From positions 15,564-21,094 of the forward strand of contig CAJTPP010000044.1 of NCBI GenBank assembly GCA_910578235.1: a stretch of 5,531 nt of DNA, read 5' to 3'. Source of the stretch: an uncultured Clostridia bacterium. GTDB taxonomy: Bacteria; Bacillota; Clostridia; UBA1381. Numbering within the stretch: the first letter of the stretch is position 1; every line of letters starts with the position of its first letter. The notes under the pieces were generated by a model that was given only the letters and a program-made list of their open reading frames with translations, made no database searches and was not told the origin of the DNA. The translations under genes were made by a program, and so were the position numbers. This document shows, piece by piece, positions 1 through 5,033 of the stretch.

Positions 1-32
1 ACTGCAATTTATATCAAAATTGCAGTCTTTTT
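1..32. terminator. Intrinsic terminator hairpin next to tRNA-Gln, possibly bidirectional
   Basis: Positions 1-10 (ACTGCAATTT) and 17-26 (AAATTGCAGT) form a perfect 10-bp inverted repeat around a 6-nt loop. On the plus strand it is followed by C and five T (27-32), which fits a Rho-independent terminator for a rightward gene lying left of the window. On the minus strand the same hairpin sits directly after the 3' end of tRNA-Gln, so it probably also ends that transcript. The U-tract for that direction would lie left of position 1 and cannot be seen. Confidence 0.75.
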
Positions 33-105
33 GGCTGCGGAATCAGGATTCGAACCCGAACAGAGTGAGTCAGAGTCACTAGTGCTACCCTTACACAATT
101 CCGCA
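32..105 (-). tRNA. tRNA-Gln (anticodon CTG)
   Basis: Read on the minus strand, all parts of a tRNA are present. The acceptor stem TGCGGAA/TTCCGCA has 7 bp and the D stem GTGT/GCAC encloses a 7-nt loop. The anticodon stem AGTGA/TCACT has 5 bp, with loop CTCTGAC placing anticodon CTG at plus-strand positions 71-73. A 4-nt variable loop follows, then the T arm TCGGG-TTCGAAT-CCTGA. The 3' end is discriminator G plus an encoded CCA (32-34). The CTG anticodon reads CAG codons for glutamine. The first pair is U1-A72, as in other bacterial tRNA-Gln; in bacteria lacking GlnRS this pair is a known identity element for the GatCAB amidotransferase. Its own promoter lies at 125-153. Confidence 0.96.
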
Positions 106-124
106 TCGTCAACCGACAGACAAT

Positions 125-153
125 ATAATACCACTAAATGAATAACTTGTCAA
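125..153 (-). promoter_or_regulatory. Sigma-A type promoter of tRNA-Gln
   Basis: On the minus strand a perfect -35 TTGACA (148-153) and a -10 TATTAT (125-130, 5 of 6 matches) are separated by 17 bp. Transcription would start near 118, about a dozen bases before the tRNA 5' end at 105. The A/T-tract region just upstream (about 154-175) could act as an UP element, as is usual for stable-RNA promoters. That role is inferred. Confidence 0.88.
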
Positions 154-159
154 CACTTT

Positions 160-196
160 TTAGAAAAAAAATAAAAATGTTGATAAATATTATTTA
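160..196 (-). terminator. Weak candidate terminator after tRNA-Leu
   Basis: Downstream of tRNA-Leu on the minus strand, the A/T-only inverted repeat TAAAT-AAT-ATTTA (184-196) is followed by a T-rich run (about 164-180, read on the minus strand). The stem has no G or C and is only 5 bp, so it would be feeble. I see no better terminator in the 131 nt between the two tRNAs. Some tRNA-Leu transcripts may therefore read through into tRNA-Gln. Confidence 0.2.
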
Positions 197-236
197 ATGT
201 GTTAGAATATATATATTACTGACAGTGGAATGAATG

Positions 237-320
237 TGGTGCGAGGGACCGGACTTGAACCGGCACGGTTAAACCACACGCCCCTCAAACGTGCGCGTCT
301 GCCTATTCCGCCACCCTCGC
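237..320 (-). tRNA. tRNA-Leu (anticodon GAG)
   Basis: On the minus strand this is a class II tRNA of 84 nt including CCA. The acceptor stem GCGAGGG/CCCTCGC has 7 bp. The D arm is GCG...CGC with a GG-containing loop. The anticodon stem CACGT/GCGTG includes one G-U pair and carries loop TTGAGGG, placing anticodon GAG at plus-strand positions 284-286. The long variable arm contains a small hairpin, GGT-TTA-ACC, which is typical of leucine tRNAs. The T arm is GCCGG-TTCAAGT-CCGGT, followed by discriminator A and an encoded CCA (237-239). Anticodon GAG reads CUU and CUC. A consensus promoter lies 14 bp upstream of its 5' end. Confidence 0.96.
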
Positions 321-334
321 ATTCAGCAGAACTT

Positions 335-363
335 ATTATAACACTTTTTTTGTAGTTTGTCAA
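335..363 (-). promoter_or_regulatory. Consensus sigma-A promoter of tRNA-Leu
   Basis: On the minus strand the -35 TTGACA (358-363) and the -10 TATAAT (335-340) both match consensus perfectly and are 17 bp apart. A/T tracts lie just upstream (364-377), as in strong stable-RNA promoters. Transcription would start near 328, some 8 nt before the mature 5' end at 320. The promoter sits in the divergent gap shared with the carboxypeptidase gene on the plus strand. Confidence 0.93.
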
Positions 364-409
364 TTAAAATTTTTTTTATACTAAAAATATTATGGAGTTG
401 GTATTAATA

Positions 410-1534
410 ATGAAAAAAATAACGGCGCTTATGGCATCAATACTTATGGTTTTTACATTTTATGAGAGCGCGTTTGCTATGGCGGAAGGCGCGGACTGTG
501 CCTGTCTTATAAATGGAATAACGGGCGATGTGGTGTTTTCAAAAAATATTTCACAGCGTCATGCGATGGCGAGTACTACTAAGATTATGACGGCAGTAAT
601 AGCTCTTGAAAACAGTCATATGGATGATGAAGTCGCAATAAGCTCCAATGCGGACGCCCAGGAAGGATCTTCGGCGTATGTTAAAGCGGGAAGTCATGTG
701 TATATGCTTGATCTGCTTTACGGACTTATGCTGAATTCAGGTAATGATGCGGCGGTTGCTATTGCCGAGCATATAGCGGGGAGTAGTGAGGCGTTTGCGG
801 ATATGATGAATGATAAGGCGCTGGAACTGGGTTTGAGAGATACACATTTTGTAAATCCTAACGGGCTTGACGATAAGGAGCATTTTACGACAGCTTATGA
901 TCTTGCGATTATTGCAAAGTACGCGATGCAAAATGCTGCTTTCAGAGATATAGTCTCAACAAAAACATATCAGGCTAAAACGGTTGATACAAATGATATG
1001 CTCTATTTTAAAAATCACAATAAATTGCTTTCACAATATGAAGGGGCTACAGGCATAAAAACCGGTTATACAAAAGCTACTGGGCGGTGTCTGGTTTCAT
1101 CAGCTATGCGTGATGAAATGGAGTTTATTGCTGTGACTCTCGGAGACGGCAATGACTGGAATGACCACAAGGAAATGCTTAACTATGCTTTTGGCGAGCA
1201 CTATCCGAAAAGAGTTGTTGAGAAAGGAATGACAATCAAAGTCGCTGAAATTGACGGGAAGAAATATAATATGATAGCCGCGGATGATTTTACAATTCCG
1301 CTTAAAGAGCACGGAAAAACAGAGGTAGAGGTTGTCACACATCTCATTGAAGATATTGAGGGCCCTGTAAATGCGGGGGAAAAGGTTGGATATATTGATA
1401 TACGGTATGATGATAAATCTGTCGGTATGGTGGATATTATATCAGAGTCAGATATTATAAAAATAAATGAAATACGTCTGAAAAACAGTTTTTTCAGTGA
1501 CTTTACAGGTGTTGTAAAGCTTTTACTGCTGTAG
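410..1534 (+). CDS. Secreted D-alanyl-D-alanine carboxypeptidase (low-molecular-mass penicillin-binding protein, DacA/DacB/DacF type)
   Basis: This serine peptidase removes the terminal D-Ala from peptidoglycan pentapeptides outside the cell membrane and so limits cross-linking. With the start at 410 the protein has 374 residues, normal for the family. Residues 1-23 form a signal peptide (MKK, a hydrophobic core, then AFA at 21-23 before the likely cut). The peptidase S11 motifs are complete: S55-T-T-K58 with nucleophile Ser55, S110-G-N112, and K217-T-G219. Residues from about 256 to 355 match the expected place of the C-terminal beta-rich PBP5 domain. The tail from 361 (FFSDF...LLLL) could be an amphipathic membrane anchor. 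An in-frame ATG at 392 would add six residues, but nothing like a Shine-Dalgarno site precedes it. GGAG at 394-397 serves the ATG at 410, with a rather long 12-nt spacing. The gene lies 16 nt upstream of the pseudouridine synthase gene and is probably cotranscribed with it. Which paralogue it is (vegetative or sporulation type) cannot be told from this sequence. Confidence 0.95.
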   Translation: MKKITALMASILMVFTFYESAFAMAEGADCACLINGITGDVVFSKNISQRHAMASTTKIMTAVIALENSHMDDEVAISSNADAQEGSSAYVKAGSHVYMLDLLYGLMLNSGNDAAVAIAEHIAGSSEAFADMMNDKALELGLRDTHFVNPNGLDDKEHFTTAYDLAIIAKYAMQNAAFRDIVSTKTYQAKTVDTNDMLYFKNHNKLLSQYEGATGIKTGYTKATGRCLVSSAMRDEMEFIAVTLGDGNDWNDHKEMLNYAFGEHYPKRVVEKGMTIKVAEIDGKKYNMIAADDFTIPLKEHGKTEVEVVTHLIEDIEGPVNAGEKVGYIDIRYDDKSVGMVDIISESDIIKINEIRLKNSFFSDFTGVVKLLLL

Positions 1535-1550
1535 GAGAAAGGAACAAATA

Positions 1551-2279
1551 ATGGGAGAAATAGTAAGACTGCAAAAATATATTGCAATGAGCGGAATTGC
1601 TTCAAGGAGAGGCGCGGAAAGTCTGATATCGGAAGGGAGGGTTACGGTTAACGGAAATAAAGTTACGGAGCAAGGAATAAAGGTTGAAATAGGAGCAGAC
1701 AGTGTTTTTGTGGACGGTAAACCGGTTAAAACGAAGAACAAGAAGTATTATATTATGCTGAATAAGCCTGTAGGATATGTTTCTACAGCGAAGGATCAAT
1801 TTGACCGTCCGACTGTGGTGGATATTATAAAGAATGATATAAGCGATGTCAGAATTTTTCCGGTAGGCAGACTTGATTATGATACGGAAGGCCTGCTTTT
1901 GCTTACTAATGACGGTGATTTTACATATAAGGTTACGCATCCGAAATTTCATATGGAAAAAACGTATATCGCTGTTGTAAAAGGAGGTATGACTATAAGC
2001 GGTATAAATAAAATCCGAAACGGAGTCTATATAGATGATGGTTTTAAAACCTCGCCGGCACAGGCGGAAATACTGGACGCTTACGATGGACATACTTATG
2101 TCAAAATAACGATACATGAAGGCAAAAACCGTCAGGTGCGAAAAATGTTTGAGGCGGTTGGGAATAAGGTTGTGGGATTGCAGAGGATTAAAATAGGTAA
2201 TGTGGAGCTTGGAAATCTTCCGCTCGGCAGATGGAGGCATCTTACAAGCTATGAAATCAGCTATTTGATGAACAGATAG
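1551..2279 (+). CDS. rluB: RsuA/RluB-family rRNA pseudouridine synthase
   Basis: This cytoplasmic enzyme converts a specific uridine of ribosomal RNA to pseudouridine. The 242 residues match the usual length of Gram-positive RluB proteins. An S4 RNA-binding domain occupies about 5-50 (RLQKYIAMSGIASRR near its start). The catalytic signature GRLDYDTEGLLLLTNDG (106-122) carries the expected nucleophile Asp109. The family motifs HPKFHMEKTY (130-139) and EGKNRQVRKMF (190-200) are also present. The start at 1551 is supported by AAAGGA at 1538-1543 with 7-nt spacing. Only 16 nt separate it from the carboxypeptidase stop, and no terminator lies between, so the two form an operon that ends at the hairpin at 2296-2326. 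The exact target base cannot be read from sequence. RluB (23S) is more likely than RsuA (16S), since Gram-positive members of this length next to cell-wall or spore genes are usually annotated RluB. Confidence 0.93.
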   Translation: MGEIVRLQKYIAMSGIASRRGAESLISEGRVTVNGNKVTEQGIKVEIGADSVFVDGKPVKTKNKKYYIMLNKPVGYVSTAKDQFDRPTVVDIIKNDISDVRIFPVGRLDYDTEGLLLLTNDGDFTYKVTHPKFHMEKTYIAVVKGGMTISGINKIRNGVYIDDGFKTSPAQAEILDAYDGHTYVKITIHEGKNRQVRKMFEAVGNKVVGLQRIKIGNVELGNLPLGRWRHLTSYEISYLMNR

Positions 2280-2295
2280 AATTAGTATATATTAA

Positions 2296-2326
2296 AGCGG
2301 GTAGTATATCTGCCCGTTATTTTTTT
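2296..2326 (+). terminator. Rho-independent terminator of the carboxypeptidase-rluB unit
   Basis: AGCGGGTA (2296-2303) pairs with TGCCCGTT (2311-2318) in an 8-bp stem with two G-U pairs. G2304-C2310 adds a further pair and leaves a 5-nt loop. The stem is followed by A and seven T (2319-2326). It starts 17 nt after the rluB stop codon and is the clearest terminator in the window. Confidence 0.9.
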
Positions 2327-2395
2327 GTGTATCATATACAAATTTGACATATAAGTGAGTACGATTTTTTTGGATAATTATAATATAAAAAAAGA

Positions 2396-2424
2396 TTGAA
2401 AAAATATACAGATTAGGTTATAAT
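2396..2424 (+). promoter_or_regulatory. Sigma-A type promoter of the mmd operon
   Basis: A -35 TTGAAA (2396-2401, 5 of 6 matches) and a perfect -10 TATAAT (2419-2424) are 17 bp apart. Transcription would start near 2431, giving a leader of about 50 nt before the mmdA start. A second TATAAT at 2435-2440 and a TTGACA at 2344-2349 lack partners at usable spacing. The upstream rluB terminator makes this the likely main promoter for mmdA-D-C-B. Confidence 0.8.
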
Positions 2425-2437
2425 GTACAATAGGTAT

Positions 2438-2450
2438 AATTTTTAAAATT
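2438..2450. repeat. A/T inverted repeat at the mmdA leader start
   Basis: AATTTT-T-AAAATT is a 6+6 bp inverted repeat centred on 2444, just downstream of the expected transcription start near 2431. Its position would suit an operator, but in DNA this AT-rich such palindromes occur by chance. Confidence 0.3.
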
Positions 2451-2482
2451 TATCTCTAATCTACAATAACGGAGGTTAAATC

Positions 2483-4033
2483 ATGGGAACAGTTGATAAA
2501 TTGACTGAGCTTCAGTACCGCAGAAATGTTATTAATAACGGCGGCGGTGAAGCGAAAATCAAGAAGCAGCATGACGGAAACAAGCTGACAGCCCGGGAGA
2601 GAATTAACACACTCCTTGACGAAGGCAGCTTTGTGGAAATTGATGCTTTTGTAACACACAGATGTGCTGAATTCGGTATGGATTGTGTAGAGGCTCCGGG
2701 CGAGGGTGTTGTCACAGGTTACGGAACCGTAGACGGACGGCTTGTGTATGTATACGCGCAGGATTTCACTGTAATAGGCGGATCCCTCGGAGAAATGCAC
2801 GCAAAGAAAATTTGTAAGGTTATGGATATGGCCGCAAAGATGGGCGCGCCTATCATAGGTATGAATGACAGCGGCGGAGCCAGAATACAGGAAGGTATTG
2901 ACGCTCTTTCAGGTTTTGGAGATATTTTCTTCAGAAATACATTGAACAGCGGCGTTATTCCTCAGATATCAGTTATAATGGGGCCGTGCGCGGGCGGAGC
3001 AGTTTATTCGCCGGCTATAACCGATTTTATATTCATGGTTGAAAAGACAAGCCAGATGTTTATTACAGGACCGCAGGTTATCAGTTCTGTTACAGGTGAG
3101 ACAGTGACAAGCGAGGATCTTGGCGGCGCTGATACTCATACAGCAAAATCGGGAGTAGCTCATTTTAAGGCTGCAAGTGACGAGGAATGTATTGAACAGA
3201 TTAAGAGACTGCTTTCGTTTCTGCCGTCAAATAATCTGGAAGAAGCTCCGTATGCGCCTGTATCAGACGAGATCAACAGATTGTCTGAAAAACTGACGGC
3301 AATTGTGCCTGACGAAGCCAATAAGGCTTACGACGTCAAAGATGTTATAGCGGAAATAGCTGATAACGGTGACTTCTTTGAGGTGCAGGCAGGTTTTGCG
3401 CGTAATATTGTTATTGGTTTTGCGAGAATGAACGGACAGGTTATAGGTATTGTCGCAAATCAGCCGAAGGTTATGGCGGGATCACTGGATGTTGATTCAT
3501 CGGACAAGGCTGCAAGATTTGTGCGTTTCTGTGACAGCTTTAATATACCTCTTGTAACGCTTACTGACGTGCCTGGATATTTCCCCGGAGTTGAGCAGGA
3601 GAAAAATGGCATTATAAGGCATGGAGCAAAGTTGCTTTACGCGTTTTCTGAAGCGACAGTTCCCAAGATTAACGTAATTTTGAGAAAAGCTTACGGCGGA
3701 GCTTACATAGCAATGAATTCAAAGCATCTCGGGGCGGACATTGTAATGGCATGGCCTACAGCTGAAATCGCTGTTATGGGACCTGACGGAGCGGCAAATA
3801 TTATTTTTAAGAATGAAATTAAAAACAGCTCTGATCCTATGACTACGCGTAATGAAAAAATACAGGAATACAGGAATAAGTTTGCGTCTCCTTACGAGGC
3901 TGCAAAACGCGGATATGTTGATGATGTGATTGAGCCAGATTCAACCAGACCGAGAATTATTGCGGCTCTTGAAATGCTCGCGTCCAAACGTGAGTCAAGA
4001 CCGGCAAAAAAGCATGGAAATCTTCCTGTTTAA
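2483..4033 (+). CDS. mmdA: Methylmalonyl-CoA decarboxylase alpha subunit (carboxyltransferase)
   Basis: This subunit moves the carboxyl group of (S)-methylmalonyl-CoA to the biotin on MmdC, giving propionyl-CoA. It is the cytoplasmic part of the Na+-pumping decarboxylase. The 516 residues fit the propionyl-CoA carboxylase beta / MmdA family, with two crotonase-like halves. The N-terminal half holds LTARERI (35-41), the acyl-CoA site NDSGGARIQEG (128-138) and GPCAGGAVYSPA (167-178). The C-terminal half holds NQPKVMAGSLD (326-336), DVPGYFPGVEQE (362-373) and AYGGAYIAMNSK (403-414). The Gly-Gly pairs in each half fit the expected oxyanion holes. The tail RPAKKHGN (506-513) is also typical. GGAGGTT at 2471-2477 sets the start. 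The sequence alone resembles propionyl-CoA carboxylase beta and acyl-CoA carboxylases. The following membrane subunit genes, and the absence here of a biotin carboxylase, decide for the decarboxylase. Glutaconyl-CoA decarboxylase alpha is less likely because that subunit is longer and more distant. Confidence 0.93.
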   Translation: MGTVDKLTELQYRRNVINNGGGEAKIKKQHDGNKLTARERINTLLDEGSFVEIDAFVTHRCAEFGMDCVEAPGEGVVTGYGTVDGRLVYVYAQDFTVIGGSLGEMHAKKICKVMDMAAKMGAPIIGMNDSGGARIQEGIDALSGFGDIFFRNTLNSGVIPQISVIMGPCAGGAVYSPAITDFIFMVEKTSQMFITGPQVISSVTGETVTSEDLGGADTHTAKSGVAHFKAASDEECIEQIKRLLSFLPSNNLEEAPYAPVSDEINRLSEKLTAIVPDEANKAYDVKDVIAEIADNGDFFEVQAGFARNIVIGFARMNGQVIGIVANQPKVMAGSLDVDSSDKAARFVRFCDSFNIPLVTLTDVPGYFPGVEQEKNGIIRHGAKLLYAFSEATVPKINVILRKAYGGAYIAMNSKHLGADIVMAWPTAEIAVMGPDGAANIIFKNEIKNSSDPMTTRNEKIQEYRNKFASPYEAAKRGYVDDVIEPDSTRPRIIAALEMLASKRESRPAKKHGNLPV

Positions 4034-4048
4034 TGATAAAAGCGGACA

Positions 4049-4105
4049 GCGCGTTGTGTTGTGATATAGTATGCTAAAAATATTATAGCAAAGCATGTCG
4101 CGCGC
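4049..4105 (+). other. Intercistronic inverted repeats between mmdA and mmdD
   Basis: The 89-nt gap between the stop of mmdA and the start of mmdD contains nested complementary segments. TGCTA (4072-4076) pairs with TAGCA (4086-4090) around a 9-nt loop, and GCGCG (4049-4053) can pair with CGCGC (4099-4103) outside it. No T-run follows, so this is not an ordinary terminator. It may be an RNA stability or processing element within the operon transcript; the function is inferred. Confidence 0.4.
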
Positions 4106-4122
4106 AGAAAGGAGATTTTAAT

Positions 4123-4512
4123 ATGTATTCAGAATCATTATTGACCGGAAAGGGAGTTACTATCGGTGAAGCGTTGAGCGTAGGCGGGGAAACTACCATT
4201 ATAGGTCTTTCAATTGTATTTGCAGTGCTTATTGTATTAATGATCGTGCTTATGCTTTTCAAGGTTATATTTTACAGACAGCCTAAACCGCAGGCAGCGG
4301 CTTCTGTGCAGAAGACTAAATCAGATAGTGCCGCTGCGGCAGAAGGGACAATGGATGATGAAGAACTTGTTGCGGTACTTACAGCGGCAGTAGCGGCAAG
4401 TCTTAATACTTCAACATATAATCTTAGGATTAAGTCGTACAGAAGGATTGATAATAAGATGCCTGCATGGAATAAAGCGGGTGTAAACGAAACAATAAAC
4501 AGCAGATTTTAA
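4123..4512 (+). CDS. mmdD: Methylmalonyl-CoA decarboxylase delta subunit (OadG-family membrane anchor)
   Basis: This small membrane subunit holds the decarboxylase together by joining the soluble carboxyltransferase to the membrane carrier subunit. The 129-residue protein has one strong membrane helix at about 25-50, rich in Ile, Val, Leu and Met. An Ala- and Lys-rich linker follows at about 55-75. The conserved C-terminal part starts at DDEELVAVLTAAVAAS (78-93) and ends PAWNKAGVNETINSRF (114-129). That ending, with the PAW and SRF elements, is typical of the OadG/MmdD family of sodium-pump decarboxylase subunits. The start at 4123 has AAAGGAGA at 4108-4115. It sits between mmdA and mmdC exactly as mmdD does in characterised operons, which is strong support because the family is poorly conserved in sequence. 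Confidence 0.88.
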   Translation: MYSESLLTGKGVTIGEALSVGGETTIIGLSIVFAVLIVLMIVLMLFKVIFYRQPKPQAAASVQKTKSDSAAAAEGTMDDEELVAVLTAAVAASLNTSTYNLRIKSYRRIDNKMPAWNKAGVNETINSRF

Positions 4513-4518
4513 TTATAT

Positions 4519-4538
4519 ACAACTTGTTTGTAAGTTGT
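4519..4538 (+). other. Intercistronic hairpin between mmdD and mmdC
   Basis: ACAACTT (4519-4525) and AAGTTGT (4532-4538) form a perfect 7-bp inverted repeat with a 6-nt loop, starting 7 nt after the mmdD stop. The next bases are GGGTATA, not a T-run, so termination is unlikely. The hairpin could protect the mmdD 3' end or mark an RNA cleavage site, which is an inference. Confidence 0.45.
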
Positions 4539-4582
4539 GGGTATAGGGCTATAAGCTCGTATGACGAAGGAGGTAAAAATCA

Positions 4583-4960
4583 ATGAGAAAGTTTAATATT
4601 TCAGTAAATGGAAAAACATATGAGGTTGACGTTGAAGAAGTAGGCGGGGCAGTTAGCGCTCCGGCGGCTCCCGCAGCGGTATCACCGGCACCGGCAGCTG
4701 CGCCAAAAGCAGCCGTATCTGCGCCGAAAGCCGCTCCGGTGACTGGTGCTAAACAGGTGAAAGCGCCAATGCCCGGAACAATTGTATCTATAAAGGTAAA
4801 TGTGGGCGACAAGGTTGAATCAGGCACTTTGGTGGCTGTTCTTGAAGCAATGAAAATGGAAAATGAGATTTTCGCCGGAGTTGACGGTACTGTTGCGGGT
4901 ATAAGTGTATCTGCTGGTGACAGCGTAAACAGCGGTGACGTAATTGTTTCTGTAAACTAA
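4583..4960 (+). CDS. mmdC: Methylmalonyl-CoA decarboxylase gamma subunit (biotin carboxyl carrier protein)
   Basis: This biotin protein shuttles the carboxyl group from MmdA to the membrane subunit MmdB. Of its 125 residues, about 1-20 form a short N-terminal segment (MRKFNISVNGKTYEVDVEEV) seen in decarboxylase biotin subunits. Residues 23-56 are a flexible Pro/Ala-rich linker. Residues 57-125 are a complete biotinyl domain starting at KQVKAPMPGTI. The biotin attachment motif E88-A-M-K-M-E-N94 places the modified lysine at Lys91. The hairpin turns AGDSVNSGDVI near the end complete the fold. AAGGAGGT at 4567-4574 with 8-nt spacing gives a very strong ribosome binding site. The stop TAA is followed at once by an in-frame TAG. 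Biotin must be attached by a BirA-type ligase encoded elsewhere. The same fold occurs in acetyl-CoA carboxylase BCCP and in oxaloacetate decarboxylase; the operon assigns it here. Confidence 0.94.
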   Translation: MRKFNISVNGKTYEVDVEEVGGAVSAPAAPAAVSPAPAAAPKAAVSAPKAAPVTGAKQVKAPMPGTIVSIKVNVGDKVESGTLVAVLEAMKMENEIFAGVDGTVAGISVSAGDSVNSGDVIVSVN

Positions 4961-5004
4961 TAGTTTTATTTAGCTATAGATTGACAGATGAATTACATTC
5001 ACGA

Positions 5005-5014
5005 CTAAATTTAG
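5005..5014. repeat. 10-bp palindrome in the mmdC-mmdB gap
   Basis: CTAAATTTAG is a perfect palindrome 20 nt before the mmdB start codon. It lies downstream of a TTGACA at 4981-4986, but no good -10 box follows at normal spacing. It may be a chance feature of AT-rich DNA. Confidence 0.25.
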
Positions 5015-5019
5015 AGAAA

Positions 5020-5026
5020 GTGGTGA
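5020..5026 (+). promoter_or_regulatory. Ribosome binding site deciding the mmdB GTG start
   Basis: GTGGTGA differs at one base from GAGGTGA, part of the full anti-Shine-Dalgarno complement, and ends 7 nt before GTG at 5034. No ATG lies in frame nearby upstream, and the first in-frame ATG is codon 31, inside the first membrane helix. The GTG is therefore the best start. Confidence 0.7.
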
Positions 5027-5033
5027 CAAAAAA

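Noticed and set aside
392..409. Upstream in-frame ATG at 392 as start of the carboxypeptidase
   Set aside because: It has no Shine-Dalgarno site and would put MELVLI before the MKK that begins a normal signal peptide. GGAG at 394-397 lies inside this extension and fits the ATG at 410.
1602..2240. Long minus-strand open frame opposite rluB
   Set aside because: It is fully antisense to a gene with a complete catalytic signature, resembles no known protein, and has a composition typical of a shadow frame. The same holds for minus-strand frames opposite the carboxypeptidase, mmdA, mmdC and mmdB.
2344..2384. TTGACA at 2344-2349 with TATAAT at 2379-2384 as a promoter
   Set aside because: The spacing is 29 bp, far from 17, and the pair at 2396-2424 has correct spacing.
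2483..4033. Acetyl-CoA or propionyl-CoA carboxylase beta subunit instead of decarboxylase alpha
   Set aside because: The gene is followed by an OadG-type anchor, a small biotin protein and an OadB-type Na+ transporter subunit, and no biotin carboxylase gene is present.
4049..4105. Riboswitch or terminator between mmdA and mmdD
   Set aside because: No T-run follows, the paired segments are short, and nothing resembles a known riboswitch core.
4549..4827. Minus-strand frame rich in Ala, Gly and Thr opposite mmdC
   Set aside because: Its composition is the mirror of the Pro/Ala linker codons of MmdC, and no ribosome binding site or promoter supports it.
4981..5010. Internal promoter before mmdB from TTGACA at 4981
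   Set aside because: At 17 to 19 bp spacing only ACTAAA, CTAAAT or TAAATT is found, which are poor -10 boxes. Cotranscription with mmdC is simpler.
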